Shown: in pieces, positions 49,601 to 61,331 of the stretch
Numbering within the stretch: position 1 is the stretch's first letter
Layout: each line of letters begins with the position of its first letter
Origin: Chaunax sp. Z400
Lineage: Eukaryota; Chordata; Actinopteri; Lophiiformes; Chaunacidae
Direction: 5' to 3'
NCBI GenBank assembly: GCA_037577475.1
Contig: JBAGJB010000195.1
Location: 38,501-102,500, forward strand
Length of the DNA stretch: 64,000 nucleotides
The notes under the pieces: model-generated
Told to the model about the DNA's origin: nothing
Seen by the model: the letters and a program-made list of their open reading frames with translations, nothing else
The model's database searches: none
Position numbers and translations under genes: made by a program

Positions 49601-52600
49601 GCAGCAAGAGAAGAGTGAATGTCTACCACAGGTATGAAATGAGGTGATGTTACATGAAGGCACATTGAAAGGGATGACAAATGTAGAGCTGATGAACACA
49701 TGAAGATGTAGACCTGTAGGCCACGATGATTATATAAGTTACCGACTTATCGATATATAGACGTGAACCAACAGAAGAAAACTTCTCTTATCTTTAGCAT
49801 TTAACTAGCTATTACTTTCCAACAGGCTTGAAACTCATTTGCGCTGCTGCACTACTTTTAAATGTTGTGTTTTACTTGAATTAATATATTCTGTGTATCA
49901 TATTCTTATTTCAAATTTAATCTCTCTTCATCCTCACTTTATTTTTATTCTGATTCTCATTCCTCTTTTTCTGCATCTCTATCATGATCTACACAATTCT
50001 TTGTGGGACATCTGATCTGACATATCAGGTGTTACTGCGACAGGCCTACAAAGACTTCTACATACTAATCCAACAGAGTGAGAGACGTGTGGTTCCTACT
50101 TAGTGAGAACTATAAGTCCAACGAGCTCCTTGGTGCAGGTCTCAACGAAGCGTTGACCTCCACACTGCTGCCTCAGGTTGATCATGAAGTCGAGGACCGT
50201 CTGGCTACGTAGCACCTTGTGGCTCACGTCAGGTACACATCATGATGGACGTCTCATAATGCAAGATGGTGGTGCTGTAGCCCGGCCATATAGTCAGTCT
50301 ACAACAGAGGGGACAGGCTCGTTTGAAAGAAACAGTTTCTTTCCCATCATGAACACAAGTTCAGAGCTCTGCTACAGCTTCTCACAGGGTTAAAACCTGT
50401 CTGTAAGGACAATAGATTTAGCCTTAAAACACCAAGACAACTCCTCAAAATCAGAAACCCCTTCAACATTGTTCTTCACATTATCTAGTACTTAGAGGAT
50501 AGCAAACCATCAGGTAGTACAGACCTCATATCTCATACAGTACAAAAGTGGGTTCATTAAGCTGGGCTCACACTACAGGAGATTTAAAATCACAACCAAT
50601 GGGTATAAAGAGACACAGAAGGATCTCCACAGATTATCTTTTCTCAAATGTTAAACATGCACACAATACAAGATTCCAAAATAACGGAGCATCACAAGCT
50701 ACGGGATTTCATCAAGATTCTCGTGTCTGAGGGAACAATGAATGCACCACGTCACGTGATCTATGGAGAAGCAGCTGTGCAATGCCAACAAAATGACTGA
50801 GGAAGACAACAGTCGGCCTACTTTGCATTGAGAAAACAGGAAAAGAAGAAACAGCAGCCGTCTGTCCTTCAGCGAGAACTGGAGGTTTAACGTTGGTCAA
50901 CTGGGCGGCTGTGGCTCAGCGGTAGAGCGGTCGTCCACCTATCAGCAGGGCGGTGGTTCGATCCCCAGCCCCTGCTGTCTTCATGTCGAAGTGTCCTTGG
51001 GCAAGATGCAAGATACTGAACCCCAAATTGCTCCCAGTATCTGTTCCATTGGTGTATGAATGTTGGTGTGAATGGGTGACTGCTGGCTTGTGTTGTAAAG
51101 CTTTGAGTGGTCAGTCAGACTAGAAAGGTTCTATTTAAGTACAGTCCATTTACCATTTAACAGCAGTATGCTAGCTAGCGTTAGTTTGCTGTTTGCTTGG
51201 CAGCTTTCTCTCTCATTAGCTATTAAGATCTTGCTCAGAAAATACTGACTTTTATCTTTCAGATTTTAACTCCTAAAAATCAACCATGTTTGAAAACTGG
51301 GGCCGGCTCCGACCGTCCACGAGTAAATCGGGAAGCGTGAGACTGGATCTGTAACCTTCTCAAACTACCAAACTTCGGCTGAACATCAGAACCAACCAAA
51401 GTTCCAGACCACATTTCTCCTCCGACTGTCGGGAGGAGTGAAATCTGCTCGACTCTCCTGACCCCTGCTTTAAAGATCATAAATTGAGCTTTTCTGAAGG
51501 CTGCAGAATCATCTGTCTGTACTGTTGTTTTCACAGTTGTATTGGTTGATTAGTGTAACATAATGACCTCATTAAGAACTTCATGAGGCCGGGGTGATAC
51601 TGGAGAAGAGGGGGGGAGTTCATTTGTCAGGGTGACGGTTATCTGAACCTTCTCTCCATTCTTAGTTTCACTGTGGAGGACAGTCTCCTAAACACCAAGT
51701 CAGACATTGGAGCACAAGGAAGAAAACCAACATTTGTCTGGAGGGAACAACATTTACACAACAAACACCAAACCTTGTGCAACACCCAGTCTACAGCTCG
51801 CACACACTAGAGTGATCAAGCAATTCATCTTCTAAAACCCAAGCTGTCATAAAACATTTAACAGCACAATTTGGTATTTTTTCTCTTCAAATCAATATTT
51901 CGAGTTGTGCATCTTCATTTTGTACGTTCTTCTAAACACCTGAATTATCACATTACCTTGCTGTGCAATTTGTGGGGCAGAAACCGCAGAGCTCCATCAA
52001 AGCACCATGCTGCACCAAGTGCTTCATCATGCTGGAAGAGGAGGGCACATCTCAGACGACGAGACTCCATTTCTGGACTGAAGCCAACATGGTCCTGATA
52101 CAGAACCCACTGAGGGCGGGACACGATGCGGAAGTAGTTTGCAGTCAACCGAATTGCTCGCCCACTTGTTCCTGAGGAAGTTCACACACAATTGTAGAGA
52201 GTGACTTATAATTGTCACCACTAATTATAAAGTGTACAACTGCTCTATGTGTGTGTGTGTGTATGGGGGGGGTATGTCATTTTCAAATTAAGACAGACCA
52301 GCCTTTGAGTCCTTAACATGCCCCATAGTCTGCCTGGTGAAAATCCCAACATCATGAAAATCCCGGCGACGTCCTCCTCTTTCTCCCAACTTCACCTGCT
52401 GAAATCCAGCTGAAATCTGTGTGACAGCTGATAAAAACAAATGAGGACTATCAAAACCCCGTTATAGTCCTGAAAACATATGATAAGCGTTGGGAATGTT
52501 TTAGTGCCTGGTAAGTAAAATTAACCTTCGCAGTGCAGGTGGAGTCGATACGACCTGATGAAGTTCAGTGTATGCCTATTTTCTCTTTTTCAAAGCACTG

Positions 52601-54368
52601 CCATTCTTAACTTCTCAAGAGGGTGTGGACAATGAACTTAATGATGATACATTTTTAAGTGCATCACCCATTTCAAATAACGTTTTCCCAGATTTTCAAA
52701 AGTCAGGAATGATCAAGATCATCTAACAGAAGAAACAAATGGATGACTTTGTGTTTGACTGTACCTTCTGTAGGAAAGGGTCCTGGAGCACCCTTCTGCT
52801 GCCCTCTACCAGCCCGCTCTGCTTTTTCATCTCCCATCTGAGGGGCAGGGCCAGCAGTTGGTGCAGGCTCTTGAAACTGGATCTACAACAAAAAATCTAA
52901 ATGAATTTGAGCAATCAAAATGAAAACACACAGGCACAGAGAACTCATGACGGTCCACCGCTACATGCAACTGGATCCTGATAATACAAATCATGATCCA
53001 GATCTGGGAATTTATATCCATATTTGAAGGGGAGAGACAGGGCACTGCCACCAATATGTAGTTGAGATAATGCAGATTTAGAGTCCCTCAAATGGATCTG
53101 TGAAAGGTAAGAAGTTATATCTAGATAACAATATGCCATTAAGGAAAAATCACGGTTATTATTGATAACTCATAAACTACTGATGATAAACATGATTCCA
53201 AATGCAAAGAGTAGGTTAACTGTTGAGAATTTCCCCACTGTGGGACTAATAAAGGAATATCTTATCTTAACTAGTATGGACTGGCAATAAAACATTTTTA
53301 GGAGGGTACAAGCAGCCTCGGGTCACCTGCTTGCAAAAAGTTTAAGGATGTCCAAACTTTTGTTTGCAGAGCGCCCCTCAACCAGGAAGTGCATGTATTC
53401 ACAGAACAATCAATTCAGGACAATTTGGACACTATTTTAAATTAATGCTGACAAACTACCTGGTGCGTTGTACAAGTAAACATTTTGATTCCATATTACA
53501 TAATTAATTGATTGATTGAAGGTTGATAAAGATTATTAAATATATGGAAGTTGGAGTAGTTTGGAATAGTTGTCTGTATATATATAATTGGCTGTAAATA
53601 CATTTTGGATGTTGTAAATTATATTTGAGTTATTTATCTTATAATTTATGTTTAAAACTTTCACAGATTCATTCATTTAATTTCAGATATCATAAATAGG
53701 CTCCATTGAAATAGGCTCAAAATTTAAATTTAACATATCTATAATTGTTAAATAAATATCTGTAATACAAATAAAGATAACAAAATTATTTCAAGATATC
53801 TTAAATATAATTTATGATATCTTGAATTATTTCTATATATCTTGAATTATTTACAGATATCTATAAGTCTGAATAAAAAAAGGGAATAACTTGCCATAAA
53901 TCCCCCTTATGAAAAAATCCAGGTTAATTATGTGCAGTACTTGGAGCTATTTTATATATATACATATATTTTTGATATATATATACATACCCTACAAACC
54001 AATACTGATAAGTTTCTGCTAATCAATAACACCATTATTAGTATATATTAGTGCCATATAACCTATTAGTAAACATTTTCATGTAAATATGCAGACATAA
54101 AAGATTTTTACTATTTGATACTGATTTTCAATTGTCGATCAAGTTACTCTTCAAATAAATACCAAATTTAGGTTCGAATACAGGCTTTGTCAATGTTTGT
54201 TTATGTAGAGGCAGCACATGTTTCCCTACATAAGATGGCGGCCGAGTTTGCCATCTTCCGCCAGTGAAAGCGCTAGTGTTTTTTTTAGCTCTATGCTCTT
54301 ACCCCTCCAGGTGCCGCCGTCTCCTGACCACCCCTGCCTCTTGCTCTTGCGCGTGCCCGACCGGTCAT
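39515..54368 (-). CDS. piwil1: PIWIL1 (Ziwi-like) piRNA-guided slicer, nearly complete but damaged
   Basis: Nineteen exons follow zebrafish Ziwi in order, low-to-high reversed: 54,303-54,368, 52,765-52,882, 52,299-52,427, 51,957-52,171, 51,601-51,687, 50,100-50,298, 49,479-49,587, 48,447-48,573, 48,107-48,224, 44,210-44,324, 43,913-44,100, 43,613-43,684, 43,288-43,488, 42,643-42,746, 42,248-42,318, 41,389-41,542, 40,624-40,769, 40,209-40,356 and 39,515-39,631. Domains are an Arg-rich Tudor-binding N-terminus (MTGRARARARGRG), N, PAZ, MID (SSNRKDKYDSVKKYLC) and PIWI. The slicer residues are present: Asp in VGIDCYHD, Asp in YRDGVGDGQ and His in YAHKLAFLV. Oddities: the exon for the QFYN...IP region between 50,298 and 51,601 is missing, there is a +1 shift near 50,231, one splice junction is out of phase (43,913/43,684), and a 30-base G run lies in the PIWI domain. 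Known role: germline transposon silencing. It may be an inactive copy or carry assembly errors. Confidence 0.9.
40624..40769 (-). CDS. piwil1: PIWIL1 PIWI-domain exon with ten-proline run
   Basis: It encodes PKLSVVVVKKRIATRFFARL, HGKVTN, ten prolines, then GTVIDSEVTRPEW. Relatives have only about three prolines (NPPPG) here. The run is 30 consecutive G on the plus strand (40,662-40,691) and keeps the frame. Both splice sites are canonical and in phase. Confidence 0.9.
40844..40937. repeat. 47-bp tandem duplication in PIWIL1 intron
   Basis: Two exact adjacent copies of a 47-bp unit starting ttaccaacatgtcatcctca, at 40,844-40,890 and 40,891-40,937. Confidence 0.95.
41860..42180. mobile_element. 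Probable retroelement relic in PIWIL1 intron
   Basis: Contains 'acccacgcgtttgggcttgt' followed by 'ggccttcatcggggtcatca', a motif I associate with widely scattered fish repeats. A short plus frame at 41,890-42,108 has no domain I can name. Low confidence in class. Confidence 0.35.
44330..46400. other. PIWIL1 intron with scattered repeat debris
   Basis: No exon is recognisable between 44,325 and 48,106. A minus frame of 142 codons at 45,820-46,248 has no known domain. A CTCF-like core 'cacgctaggtggcagcag' lies at 44,918-44,935. Confidence 0.5.
46418..47905. repeat. Two diverged tandem copies of an unclassified element
   Basis: Unit 1 (46,418-47,240) and unit 2 (47,428-47,905) share in order 'cacactaatcctgggtgtgg', 'gtcttctggacgtccccatt', 'acagtaccactaaataaaag' and 'ttaatcata'. 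A further piece, 'tgtcaattattatcaaaac' with 'gaaaaac', recurs at 46,563 and 47,261. Unit 2 is shorter. Probably one transposon inserted beside a relative, inside the largest PIWIL1 intron. Confidence 0.75.
48725..48820 (+). repeat. LINE-type 3' tail
   Basis: 'aacgctttgaatggccttgt' followed by 'gaaatgtgctctacaaatac' is a familiar end of fish non-LTR elements. Its body is not recognisable. Confidence 0.45.
50100..50298 (-). CDS. piwil1: PIWIL1 PAZ-start exon with internal +1 frameshift
   Basis: After the acceptor, the exon reads LTIWPGYSTTILHYETSIMM then C and T. One extra base near 50,231 puts a TGA in frame. The second half reads DVSHKVLRSQTVLDFMINLR and ELVGLIVLTK in another frame. The GTAGGA donor joins in phase with the next exon (YNNKTYRIDDIAWDHTPN). 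Every other position agrees with Ziwi, so one base decides whether this gene is coding. Confidence 0.85.
50900..51165 (+). repeat. tRNA-like short interspersed repeat, copy 3 (best preserved)
   Basis: 'ggctgtggctcagcggtaga' (A-box-like) and 'ggtggttcgatccccagccc' (B-box) at the head are followed by 'gaagtgtccttgggcaagat', 'gtgtgaatgggtgactgctg' and 'tttaccattta' at the end. It sits in the PIWIL1 interval from which one exon is missing. Confidence 0.7.
53010..53275. repeat. Dispersed repeat related to 19,780-19,990, ending in LINE-like tail
   Basis: It shares the 'actgccaccaatatgtag' block with the 19.8-kb and 57-kb copies and ends in 'gagaatttccccactgtggg' plus an ATCTTATCTTA tail. The tail suggests that the family is a non-LTR element. 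Confidence 0.5.
53280..54230. other. AT-rich PIWIL1 intron 1
   Basis: Long AT-rich stretch with TATATA runs near 53,950-53,990 and no coding signal. Confidence 0.6.
54303..54368 (-). CDS. piwil1: PIWIL1 first coding exon
   Basis: The ATG at 54,366-54,368 opens a 22-codon exon reading MTGRARARARGRGGQETAAP plus two glycines, ending at a GTAAGA donor. This agrees with the conserved Arg/Gly/Ala start of PIWIL1 proteins, whose methylated arginines bind Tudor-domain partners. It ends in phase 0 and the next exon (52,765-52,882, IQFQEPAPTAGPAPQMG) begins in phase 0, which supports the start choice. The exon lies 1.4 kb from exon 2. Confidence 0.88.
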
Positions 54369-54800
54369 TTTTCTTCAATACTAAAACACCTGTTAATAAA
54401 AGGACATTCTAAGATTAATCCAATGCTATGAACAATACACTTGATAAATATTCGGGAAATTACTATCTGACATCTAAATAACCTAACAGATGTTATCAAA
54501 GTGCTGAAAAAAGTCTGAATTAGCACACATAAGATGATTTCTTTTAGCAAACAAGATGGCGGCTGCAATGAACTTCTTTTTCAACTCGCACCTGGTGCTA
54601 CATTAAGGTTAGCTCGTCAAAGTAGTAGTATTTTGATCTAATCTAAATTTCGTGAATACATCAAATTGACAAATACATTCTTAAGTGAAAATTAGCATAA
54701 TTTATGTCAATTTTAAGAAACATACTCACTTTGGAGGAAAGTTAAAGGTGACTCACCAATCAATGGAGGAATCCGCCAACAAGTGCATCCAAAATGAGGA
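54369..54800 (-). promoter_or_regulatory. Candidate PIWIL1 promoter and 5' UTR with YY1-type motif
   Basis: A 'caagatggcggctgc' motif at about 54,551-54,565, some 185 bp upstream of the start codon, matches the YY1 consensus AAnATGGCGGC often found at vertebrate transcription starts. A second, 'taagatggcggccgag' near 54,230, lies inside intron 1. No TATA box is evident. The functional assignment is inference. Confidence 0.4.
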
Positions 54801-55464
54801 GTATGAGTAATTATACGCCTCTTCACTGAGAAAATTATTACGCTTCCGCTATCTCATGAAACCTTTATTCAGCCTTCTTCAAGGATCATTGTTTATCAAA
54901 AGAGCATAATGTTCACCATAAATCCAACAAAGATGTTATTGAGTGGTTTTTGAAGGAAATTAGCAGAAAAGCCCCAGAACTACTTTTTTAAGCGCAGTGA
55001 TCCGGATGCTATAGTGTCATTTTCTTAAACGGTGCAATCTCAAATATGACCACTAGATGGAGGCAGCGCCCATACAGTAAATATACAGACTCAGGCTTTT
55101 TGTATATTAGGTTTTAATGGCAAAACACACAATTTATCAGCTCTCTGCAATGACAAATCGAACAAGAACAGATTAAATAGCCCAACACAACATATATTAC
55201 AAGTGTTTTTCTCAAATCCAAGCCTGAAGTCTCCTTTCCTGACTCCTGCAGTCTCTAAATGATCAAACCCTTAATGGCCAATGTCTGTAGTTCTTTGTGG
55301 AGACCGTACACCCGTTCTCCAATCAACTCAGTGACTGTGGATATTAAGATGATTCTCTGACATCATTTGATGTGTCATTTGTTTCACACTGTCTTTATTT
55401 ACCGATGAGTATATGAACACCAGGAAACAAAGACCATCATCTGTATACATACATTCATTCATTC
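54800..55464. other. Upstream of PIWIL1, no gene
   Basis: No exon is recognised. 'accactagatggaggcagcg' near 55,047-55,066 resembles part of a CTCF site. Confidence 0.45.
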
Positions 55465-55825
55465 ATTGTCTGTAACCCCATTATCCTGTGTAGGGTTGTG
55501 GAGGGGCTGGAGCCTATTCCAGCTGACTTTAGGGGCACAAGGCAGGGTTCACCCTGGACAAGTCACCAGTTCATGGCAGGGCCACATTGAAAGTTAAACA
55601 ACCATTCACATTCACATTCACAGATGCAGTCAATTTAGAGTCACCAATTCACCTCTAATGCATGTTTTTGGTGGTGGGAGGAACCTGGAGAAGCTGGAGA
55701 AAACCCACACAGACACGGGGAGAACAAGGAGACTCCACACAGAAAAGTCCCAGGTCCTCAGGTGGAGTTGAACCCAGGACCTTCTTGCTGTGAGACAACA
55801 GCACTACCGACTAGGCGAGCCCTGT
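55465..55825 (+). repeat. Dispersed fish repeat, copy 2 (longer)
   Basis: It begins 'taaccccattatcctgtgta' and includes 'gctggagcctattccagctg', 'caccctggacaagtcaccag' and 'acacggggagaacaaggaga'. It ends in 'cactaccgactaggcgagc'. It matches the partial inverted copy at 3,865-3,985. Confidence 0.65.
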
Positions 55826-56351
55826 ATACATATATGTACAAATAAATGAGAATCAAACGTTTCATCCCAGACATGTGTGCTAGAATCAAACCAGGTGACA
55901 GTTAAATCAACTCAGGACTCACAAGGCCATCTTTGGATCAATCGACAACAGAAAGGCAGAGACTGAGAAGAGACAATGTACTGCATTAGGAAATGGTTTT
56001 AATGTGCAAAATTTAAAAGACAATGAGTGCCTGAAAGTTCAGGTGTTAAAATAATTCTCCAAATCAAAATCCTGAGTGAAGCATAATGTCCCAAAACCTT
56101 CAAACCAAAGAAAAATGCAGAAATAAAAAGCTCATTTTCAGCATTTTAACAGGGACAGACAGTCAGTGTCTTCACAGTGTCTTTTCACAGAAGACATATC
56201 AACATGTAGGAAAGTTGGAAATAACAGAATCAATGATTTAGCTGTTTCTGTGTCAGGGTCCTCGTATTGTTAATGCTGGCTCACTGTCACACTTTGAACA
56301 GAGCTACTGTTAGTTATTAGTAGCACCTGTGTTTTTCCTACTATGACAAGA
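55826..56351. other. Unique sequence before the duplication junction
   Basis: No gene. The junction with copy B lies at 56,351/56,352, between 'ctatgacaaga' and 'ctgctgtggaaaag'. Confidence 0.5.
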
Positions 56352-59300
56352 CTGCTGTGGAAAAGATGTTTAGCCACAGCTTTGACACACAACTATCATT
56401 TTCAAAAGTATGACATTAAAACCAAGACAATATTTAAAAACTATTTACCAAAGTCATTATGGATGCTCCCTGGAGACATCTCAGTTCTCCTGATACTTTT
56501 CCAGTATTACAGGATTTACTCCTCATAGTCACACAAAGGGTTTATGTGTTTACAGCTACATACAGTTTCATAATGTCCCTATGAAACTCTGAGTTTGACC
56601 AATAAACAGAGTTTTGGTCATGGAGGTGGTTTGCTGGTAAGTTGAGCAATGACACCATCTATTGAATTCACTGCTGCTGCTCCTACCTGTACACTGAAGA
56701 AAGGCTGAAACTATTCACACATTCATCCGTTTGTCATTTGATAGAATGAATTTCAATTCTGATAGCTTAATTATTTATCAGGTAAAAAGACAAACTGTTC
56801 CCCAGCATGAACTGAATACACCAGTTGTTTGGGCTGTTGTTCACACTACAAACACATATTGATCTATGTCAACGAGGGTTGGAGCAGGTTTTGTGATCTG
56901 CTACGTTTGTCTGATTGTTTGCACGATATCTCAAAAATTTGTCAACAGATTTTGAACTTTTTCTGTAAGGTTGTAACTTGGACAAATGTATTTTTTGACA
57001 TTAATATGGGTGCGAATGCAGATTGTGGATCATTTGGATGTGTGAGATTTGCTGGGGGGCAAATATGGGGGGTAGAGACATGGCACCGCCACCAATACTT
57101 AGCTGAGACAATAGAGATTTGGTCATTAAATGGATTCCATGTATATGAGAAGGTAAGCAATAAATCTAGATGACAGAAGAATAGATCCAGATCAGCCATA
57201 AAGAAAAATCATGATAAACACATGATTCCTAATGCTAGGAGCAGGTTTACAGGGTCAGTCAATCAGCTGGTGTTGGTGAACAACATGAGGCAGATCATCA
57301 TAGTGTGTGCTGTCTCCTGGTTACAATGATACAACGATTGATGATCTCACGATGACACAATGAAATGTGAGGCTGTGAACACAAGCTCACCCATTTCTTC
57401 TTTCAGAGGCCTGAATGCTGATGAAGATTTCTGATTCAACAGTGAGAAATAATTCTTACAGGATTTTCTTTTGACATAGCTAGGGAACTATTCTCTAATG
57501 TTCAGGTTTTAGGACAAAGCCAAGTGCTTCCTAGATGTTTGTGTGCTAATTGTGGACTGTATTACTGCTGGCTGTGCAACAAACTGCTCAATATTACCTG
57601 AACTTTCAAAATATGACAATGCTTTGTGGAAGCCAGGCAAATTAATGTGATCATTAAATTAAAAACAGAGGTTTTGCATTAGATTTACAGTAGTTGAACT
57701 CATAAACAGTCAGTAAAGGGACATTTACCTCTTTCTTCTATGTTGCCCAATGAACAGGTCGTCTGTATTTAAAACTGATGATGTGTTTGCTTCTGATTGG
57801 TCAACAAGAGGTAGGCAAACTAGACATCTATGTAATACAGGTAATAATATTGGACACAGTTATGTTTTTGTGGTAGCAACGAATTTAAACATCCAACCAG
57901 CTCCCTCTCATTTAAACATCATAACCTGCCTCACACTAAAACTGAAGAACTACATTCCAAAGAATAAGATCCAAACCACATGGTGCTGTTTGTTCTTATC
58001 TGGGCCATCAGTTCAATACATGTGATATCACAACAAAGCCTTTCCTCAATGGTCACTTACTTCCTTTTTGTAACCACATTTCCCAGTCTTCATCTGGGTG
58101 GAGTTTGCTCACAACAATTTAATTTAACAGGTTATTTGTTCATTCATTGATTGGTTTATTGTGCCATGTGTTCTCAGGAAGTACTTTGGTGCATACTAGG
58201 CAGCGGGAAAACATGGCGACATCATTAAAAAAATGAAATGTATACAGTAGTGGTTTCATTTTGATTCTGCTTTCAGGCCTCCTCTCATTTCTCTATATTT
58301 TGTCCTGTTTCATCTCCTCTCTCCTCCATCTTCCTGCATGTGAACCAGAAATTGATCTGTGTTCTATCTTGAAGGATGTTTCACTTCTTAAAATGCATCC
58401 AGAGGAGTGAGAAGGCCTGAGAGAAGGAGCTATGAGCAAGGATGTACAGGCGTATCCTCTGCAGATGACTTATTAGAAATAGTTAATAGTAGTTAATAGT
58501 TAGTTAATGTACTAAATATGAAAAGTAATACAAATTAAGTCATAAAAAAAGAAATGGTTTGTATTTTGCTACTGTGGGTCATGCATTTTAGACATCACCA
58601 AGGTCTGAACAGGACAGACTGCCTTTCACCCTCTGTGTAGCGCCTTAAGACTCTGTTCTAAATGCATTCCTTAATAATATATTCAAAATGTTAAAATTGG
58701 GTTGCATCACAAACATGTGGAGAAACTTCAGAGATGATCTCTCTAATCTTACAACCTTTTCCAAAACAGTTGGTATGCTGAGTAAAGTTATTCTGTTTAT
58801 TTCTTTATTTCTTATTTCTTTATTTAGTCTCTTTTAGTTGCTAATCCAGGCCAAGGACAGACTGCATAGTTGTAGCAGAATGGGACACACCTACAGTTAG
58901 AAGAACAACTCTTCTTTAGGTGAGATCCTGAACCTCACCACTTTATTATCTCATGAACTGAGCTGTAATGAAACACTGCTGCTGGTTAGGAAGAACTGAA
59001 GACAGACACACTTTGTTTTAATGACTCCACTTTTACTCTGGAGTAAAAGAAAAGCAGTACTTTAAATATATAATGTATGTGCTGAGACTCATTCATCTGC
59101 ATAGCTAATGAAAGTGAATAGAAATGGAAAGTTGTGTGTGCTGTTTGTGGAGCCTTAAAAAATCTGACAGCCAAGTTTTCCCTTGGCCTCATCAAATACG
59201 TAAAACTGAGGTTATCGCAATAGATGAAAATGTATTATACACGTAATACACTGTAGTGTTGAATATAATGATATATGATGATAACTGATATACCCATTAG

Positions 59301-59743
59301 TGTCAAATGCCCTGTTTGGATCCTTCCCGGGAGGAAAAATATTCCCAATGTGGAGGCCTTACAGAGAATGGTAAACAGATTCTGGTTACTGAGGAGGCCT
59401 CCACTAAAGACCTATTGTTATTCAACAGGGGTCCATGCTTGTTATGACCATATCAAGGCCACTGCTGGGGCTAAAGGAGTGCCTCAGCTCTCTGCATCCT
59501 TCCCCAGTAATGAGCAGAGCTCCTCCTAGTCACATTAGGTCACTTCACCAAGGTAGCAGAAACAAGAGCTGCCAGAGAATCAGGTAACACTTTGTATACC
59601 ACTGTTAGCATATGCATACTAAACAATCACACTCTATATTGACGTATTATTGATTCTGTTATGTATTGTACTAATGCATGTATTTATTATTTGTCATTTT
59701 ATGTGTTTTCAGATACTCTATTGGGCAGTTCAGATTATTAATG

Positions 59744-60534
59744 GTCAAAATATTCAGAATCAGAGTCAGAAAAGTTTGTGTGTGTGTTTGTGTGCACATA
59801 CAAGGTATTTGACTTGGTGTTCTGATGCTAACACAAACCTTAACATAAATCTAAGTGCAGATATAAAAAGAAATTGAGGTGGAAAATGTCTTCAATACGC
59901 AAGAAACATAAAATGTAATATATAGGAAACATCTGCAATATACAGAGCAGTGAAAATAAAAAATAAAATAATGTGCAAATGCATGAGGATGTGCAAGGAG
60001 CATGTGCAAAAACAAAAATGTCTGTCATATGCACAGTTTGCAGTTGAGGCACAGCCATATATAGTGAGTGGGGGAGGATGGTCCATGTAATGCATGAGTC
60101 CTGGGACTATTAATGAATGTGTAGTGGGTATGGGGGGTAGAACAAGAGTCAGAGTCAGAGTTCGCTGTGCAGCTGTGCAGGGGGGCGGGTGACTGTGCCT
60201 TGTTGATGAGGCCAGTAGCAGACAGGAAGAAGATGTTTTTGTGGTGTGAGGTTTTGGTCCTGATGGACCGCAGCCTCCTGCCAGAGTCTCAAAAAGTTTT
60301 TGTCCTGTGTGGGAGGGGCCGGCTACGATCTTCAGGGTCCCGGAGATGTAGAGGTCCTGAAGGGATGGCAGGTTGCAGCCAATCACCTTCTCAGCTGATG
60401 ATACGTTGCAGCCTGCCTTTGTCTCTGGCAGTGGCAGCAGCGTACCAGATGGTGATGGAGGAGGTGAGGACGGACTCAGTGATGGAGGTGTAGAAGTGCA
60501 CCATCACTGGTTGAACATCCTCTGTTGTGCTTTG
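59744..60534 (-). mobile_element. Non-LTR retrotransposon, RT C-terminal fragment (copy B)
   Basis: Same insertion as 22,480-23,270, carried along by the segmental duplication rather than inserted again: flanks and frame damage are identical. Confidence 0.7.
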
Positions 60535-61018
60535 TTTTTTTCGGGAGCTGATGTCACGTCAGGGCTAAAGTCTAACACCTCTTCGGCTTAACCTCCTCAT
60601 CACATCGCTGAGTGACCCTCGTGGTGCCTTAAACACACCTCCTCTGTGTCCTTTCTAAAGTGCCAAGACTGCAGTCATTTTCAAGTTTAAACTGAATTCT
60701 AATGATGTGCACCTTGACTTTTCTCCAGCAGAGAGGAACCTAATTAAAAGTATGAGTCAAGGATATTCTGAAGGACTGAATCCATTACTGACATAATGCT
60801 TTTGTTTATCCAATTAGGTGCACACTAAATCAAGAATACATATACTCTTAGTCTCAGTGATATTTGTTGTGAGCATTTGGAATCCGGTGCCTGATGTGAC
60901 CTGGCTCATAAAGACATTATAAACCCTGTTGTAAAGCAGGACGTAATCACATTTATTAACCATGAGAGCAACAGCAGTGAATATGTGTAATGGTTAGTCA
61001 CACACACACACTGACACT

Positions 61019-61058
<40 letters not shown>

Positions 61059-61331
61059 TCATTTGGTGTCAGAAACAGTTAGCTGTAGAAACATTTCTCC
61101 TCATTCTGCCTTAAAGCATGAACCACATCTGTAACTAGACGTCACTCAGGGAGCGCAGACCTCCAACAAGTCAGTTCAGTTTCTCAATCATGTCATTACA
61201 CCTAAAAGCACCACTCACTGCTTCCTCGTCCTTCAGTGTCTGAACAGGGGTTCTCAGCACATCTTCCTGAGTCTCATTTCTCTTTGGTTCAGTTAAGAAA
61301 CTACACATTTATTAAGAGAGCACAGTTGTAC

